Of a stretch of 64,000 nucleotides of DNA, positions 63,340 through 64,000 are shown piece by piece. The stretch comes from Thermobrachium celere DSM 8682 (GTDB lineage Bacteria; Bacillota; Clostridia; Clostridiales; Caloramatoraceae): contig NZ_HF952018.1 in NCBI RefSeq assembly GCF_000430995.1, positions 980,929-1,044,928 on the forward strand, in the 5' to 3' direction. Both the position numbers and the translations under genes were made by a program. Within the stretch, counting starts at the first letter, position 1, and each line of letters starts with the position of its first letter. Below the pieces are notes generated by a model. That model did not search any database, had not been told where the DNA came from, and worked only from the letters and a program-made list of their open reading frames with translations.

Positions 63340-64000
63340 TCTAAATCATCCTCCACTAAATAATACTCTAGGGGATTATACTGTTGCTTACATGAGCGAA
63401 TGTATTTTCCAGATAACTCTATTTGACAGCTACCACATATTCCTTCTCCACAGCACATTATACTGTTATTAACACTTGCAAAGTACATATCTTTCTTAAT
63501 TCGATAAATGTAATTTATTATTTTTCTATTAAACTCATCATCACCTGCAACTAAAATAACTTGGATATCCTTTGTAGCTAATAATTCGTTAATTCTTAAC
63601 TTAAATGCTTCTGTAATCTTTTTGCTTTTATAATCAATTATACTTAAATTCTCAACTTCTGCTTTGTATTTAAGATAGTATTCTGTGCATGCATTTTGAA
63701 TGCTTTTACCAGGATCTAGCATTACATACACATTATTATTATTTATATTTAACTTTCTTGATCCTAAAACTCCTGGTGCTGCAGCTACACCTCTACCAAT
63801 TATTAAAACATCCTTGTTTATTAAATTTCTTAGAAATCTTTGTCCTTGAATTCCATTCCAATAGGGACCTTTAACCATAATCTTATCATTACATTCTATT
63901 ATATCTTTTGTTTTTACTCCATGAACTTTAATCAAAATTTTAATTGTTAATTTGTCATAGTCAACATCCATGATAGATAATGGTGTACTAAAATAATCTG
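63336..64000 (-). CDS. PyrK/SudB-like FAD and 2Fe-2S electron-transfer protein, partial at its 5' end
   Basis: At least 221 residues are visible, and the frame stays open to the window edge without a convincing start. The ATG at 63971 lies inside a family-typical stretch (YFSTPLSIMDV), so the true start is outside. The part seen has a ferredoxin-reductase-like NAD-binding region (VLIIGRGVAAAPG) and a C-terminal [2Fe-2S] motif, CGEGICGSCQIELSG with a later C in IRSC, as in dihydroorotate dehydrogenase B subunit PyrK and sulfide dehydrogenase. It should carry electrons between NAD(P)H and the FAD partner encoded next. Confidence 0.85.
   Translation of the reverse strand, partial: DYFSTPLSIMDVDYDKLTIKILIKVHGVKTKDIIECNDKIMVKGPYWNGIQGQRFLRNLINKDVLIIGRGVAAAPGVLGSRKLNINNNNVYVMLDPGKSIQNACTEYYLKYKAEVENLSIIDYKSKKITEAFKLRINELLATKDIQVILVAGDDEFNRKIINYIYRIKKDMYFASVNNSIMCCGEGICGSCQIELSGKYIRSCKQQYNPLEYYLVEDDLE

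Noticed and set aside
63969-63971. ATG as start of the PyrK-like gene
   Set aside because: The frame is open upstream to the window edge and that part continues a family-like sequence; there is no ribosome site before this ATG.

Overview
The window is about 64 kb of a low-GC, spore-forming, anaerobic Firmicute of the class Clostridia. The evidence is strong AT bias, sigma-A promoters of the TTGACA/TATAAT type, AGGAGG-type ribosome sites with frequent TTG and GTG starts, the clostridial IspH-ribosomal protein S1 fusion, spoIVFA/spoIVFB and Spo0B-like genes, and an energy-converting NiFe hydrogenase. A Caloramator-like or related thermophilic clostridium fits, but genus is inference. Almost all genes read on the minus strand.

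Region 1 (about 0.2-19 kb) is a cell-shape, division and sporulation supercluster. In transcription order it holds a SPOR protein, DUF4321, maf, radC, mreBCD, PBP2 (mrdA), minCDE, rodA, spoIVFA/FB, a radical-SAM pair, an RNase E/G homologue, rplU behind an L21 leader, rpmA, spo0B, obg and yhbY. The order parallels the Bacillus subtilis maf-radC-mreBCD-minCD-spoIVFAB-rplU-rpmA-spo0B-obg block. The prp protease gene is missing, and L27 lacks the extension that Prp removes.

Region 2 (19-30 kb) is housekeeping. It includes an NlpC/P60 hydrolase behind a c-di-AMP (ydaO-type) riboswitch, a LUD protein, a GNAT protein, tRNA-Leu(GAG), a lytic transglycosylase, coaE, polA, a small membrane protein, tRNA-Leu(CAA), ychF, a Lon-like protease and deoC.

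Region 3 (30-43.5 kb) is the metabolic centrepiece, a 19-gene minus-strand operon. Its order is hypF-hypC-hypD-hypE, mbhK-mbhL, hypA-hypB, a complete Mrp-type antiporter module (mbhA to mbhH), then mbhM, mbhJ and mbhN. It encodes a ferredoxin-oxidising, H2-evolving, ion-pumping membrane hydrogenase of the Pyrococcus Mbh type, with its maturation proteins. The catalytic genes are split by hypAB and the antiporter module, MbhI appears fused to MbhH, and the large subunit ends at its metal-binding motif without a cleavable tail.

Region 4 (43.6-64 kb) carries an unrecognised OB-fold-like small protein, a Ca2+ P-type ATPase, a CBS/DRTGG pyrophosphatase and the ispH-rpsA/plsC/cmk/aroH/FAD-oxidoreductase group. 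It continues with an RpiR-type regulator, surE, an unrecognised protein with a cysteine-rich tail, mnmM, a CstA-type transporter with an adjacent LytS/LytTR two-component system, rluB and a DEDD exonuclease. It ends in an FAD oxidoreductase paired with a PyrK-like 2Fe-2S flavoprotein that runs off the window. No CRISPR array, rRNA, prophage or complete insertion sequence was seen.
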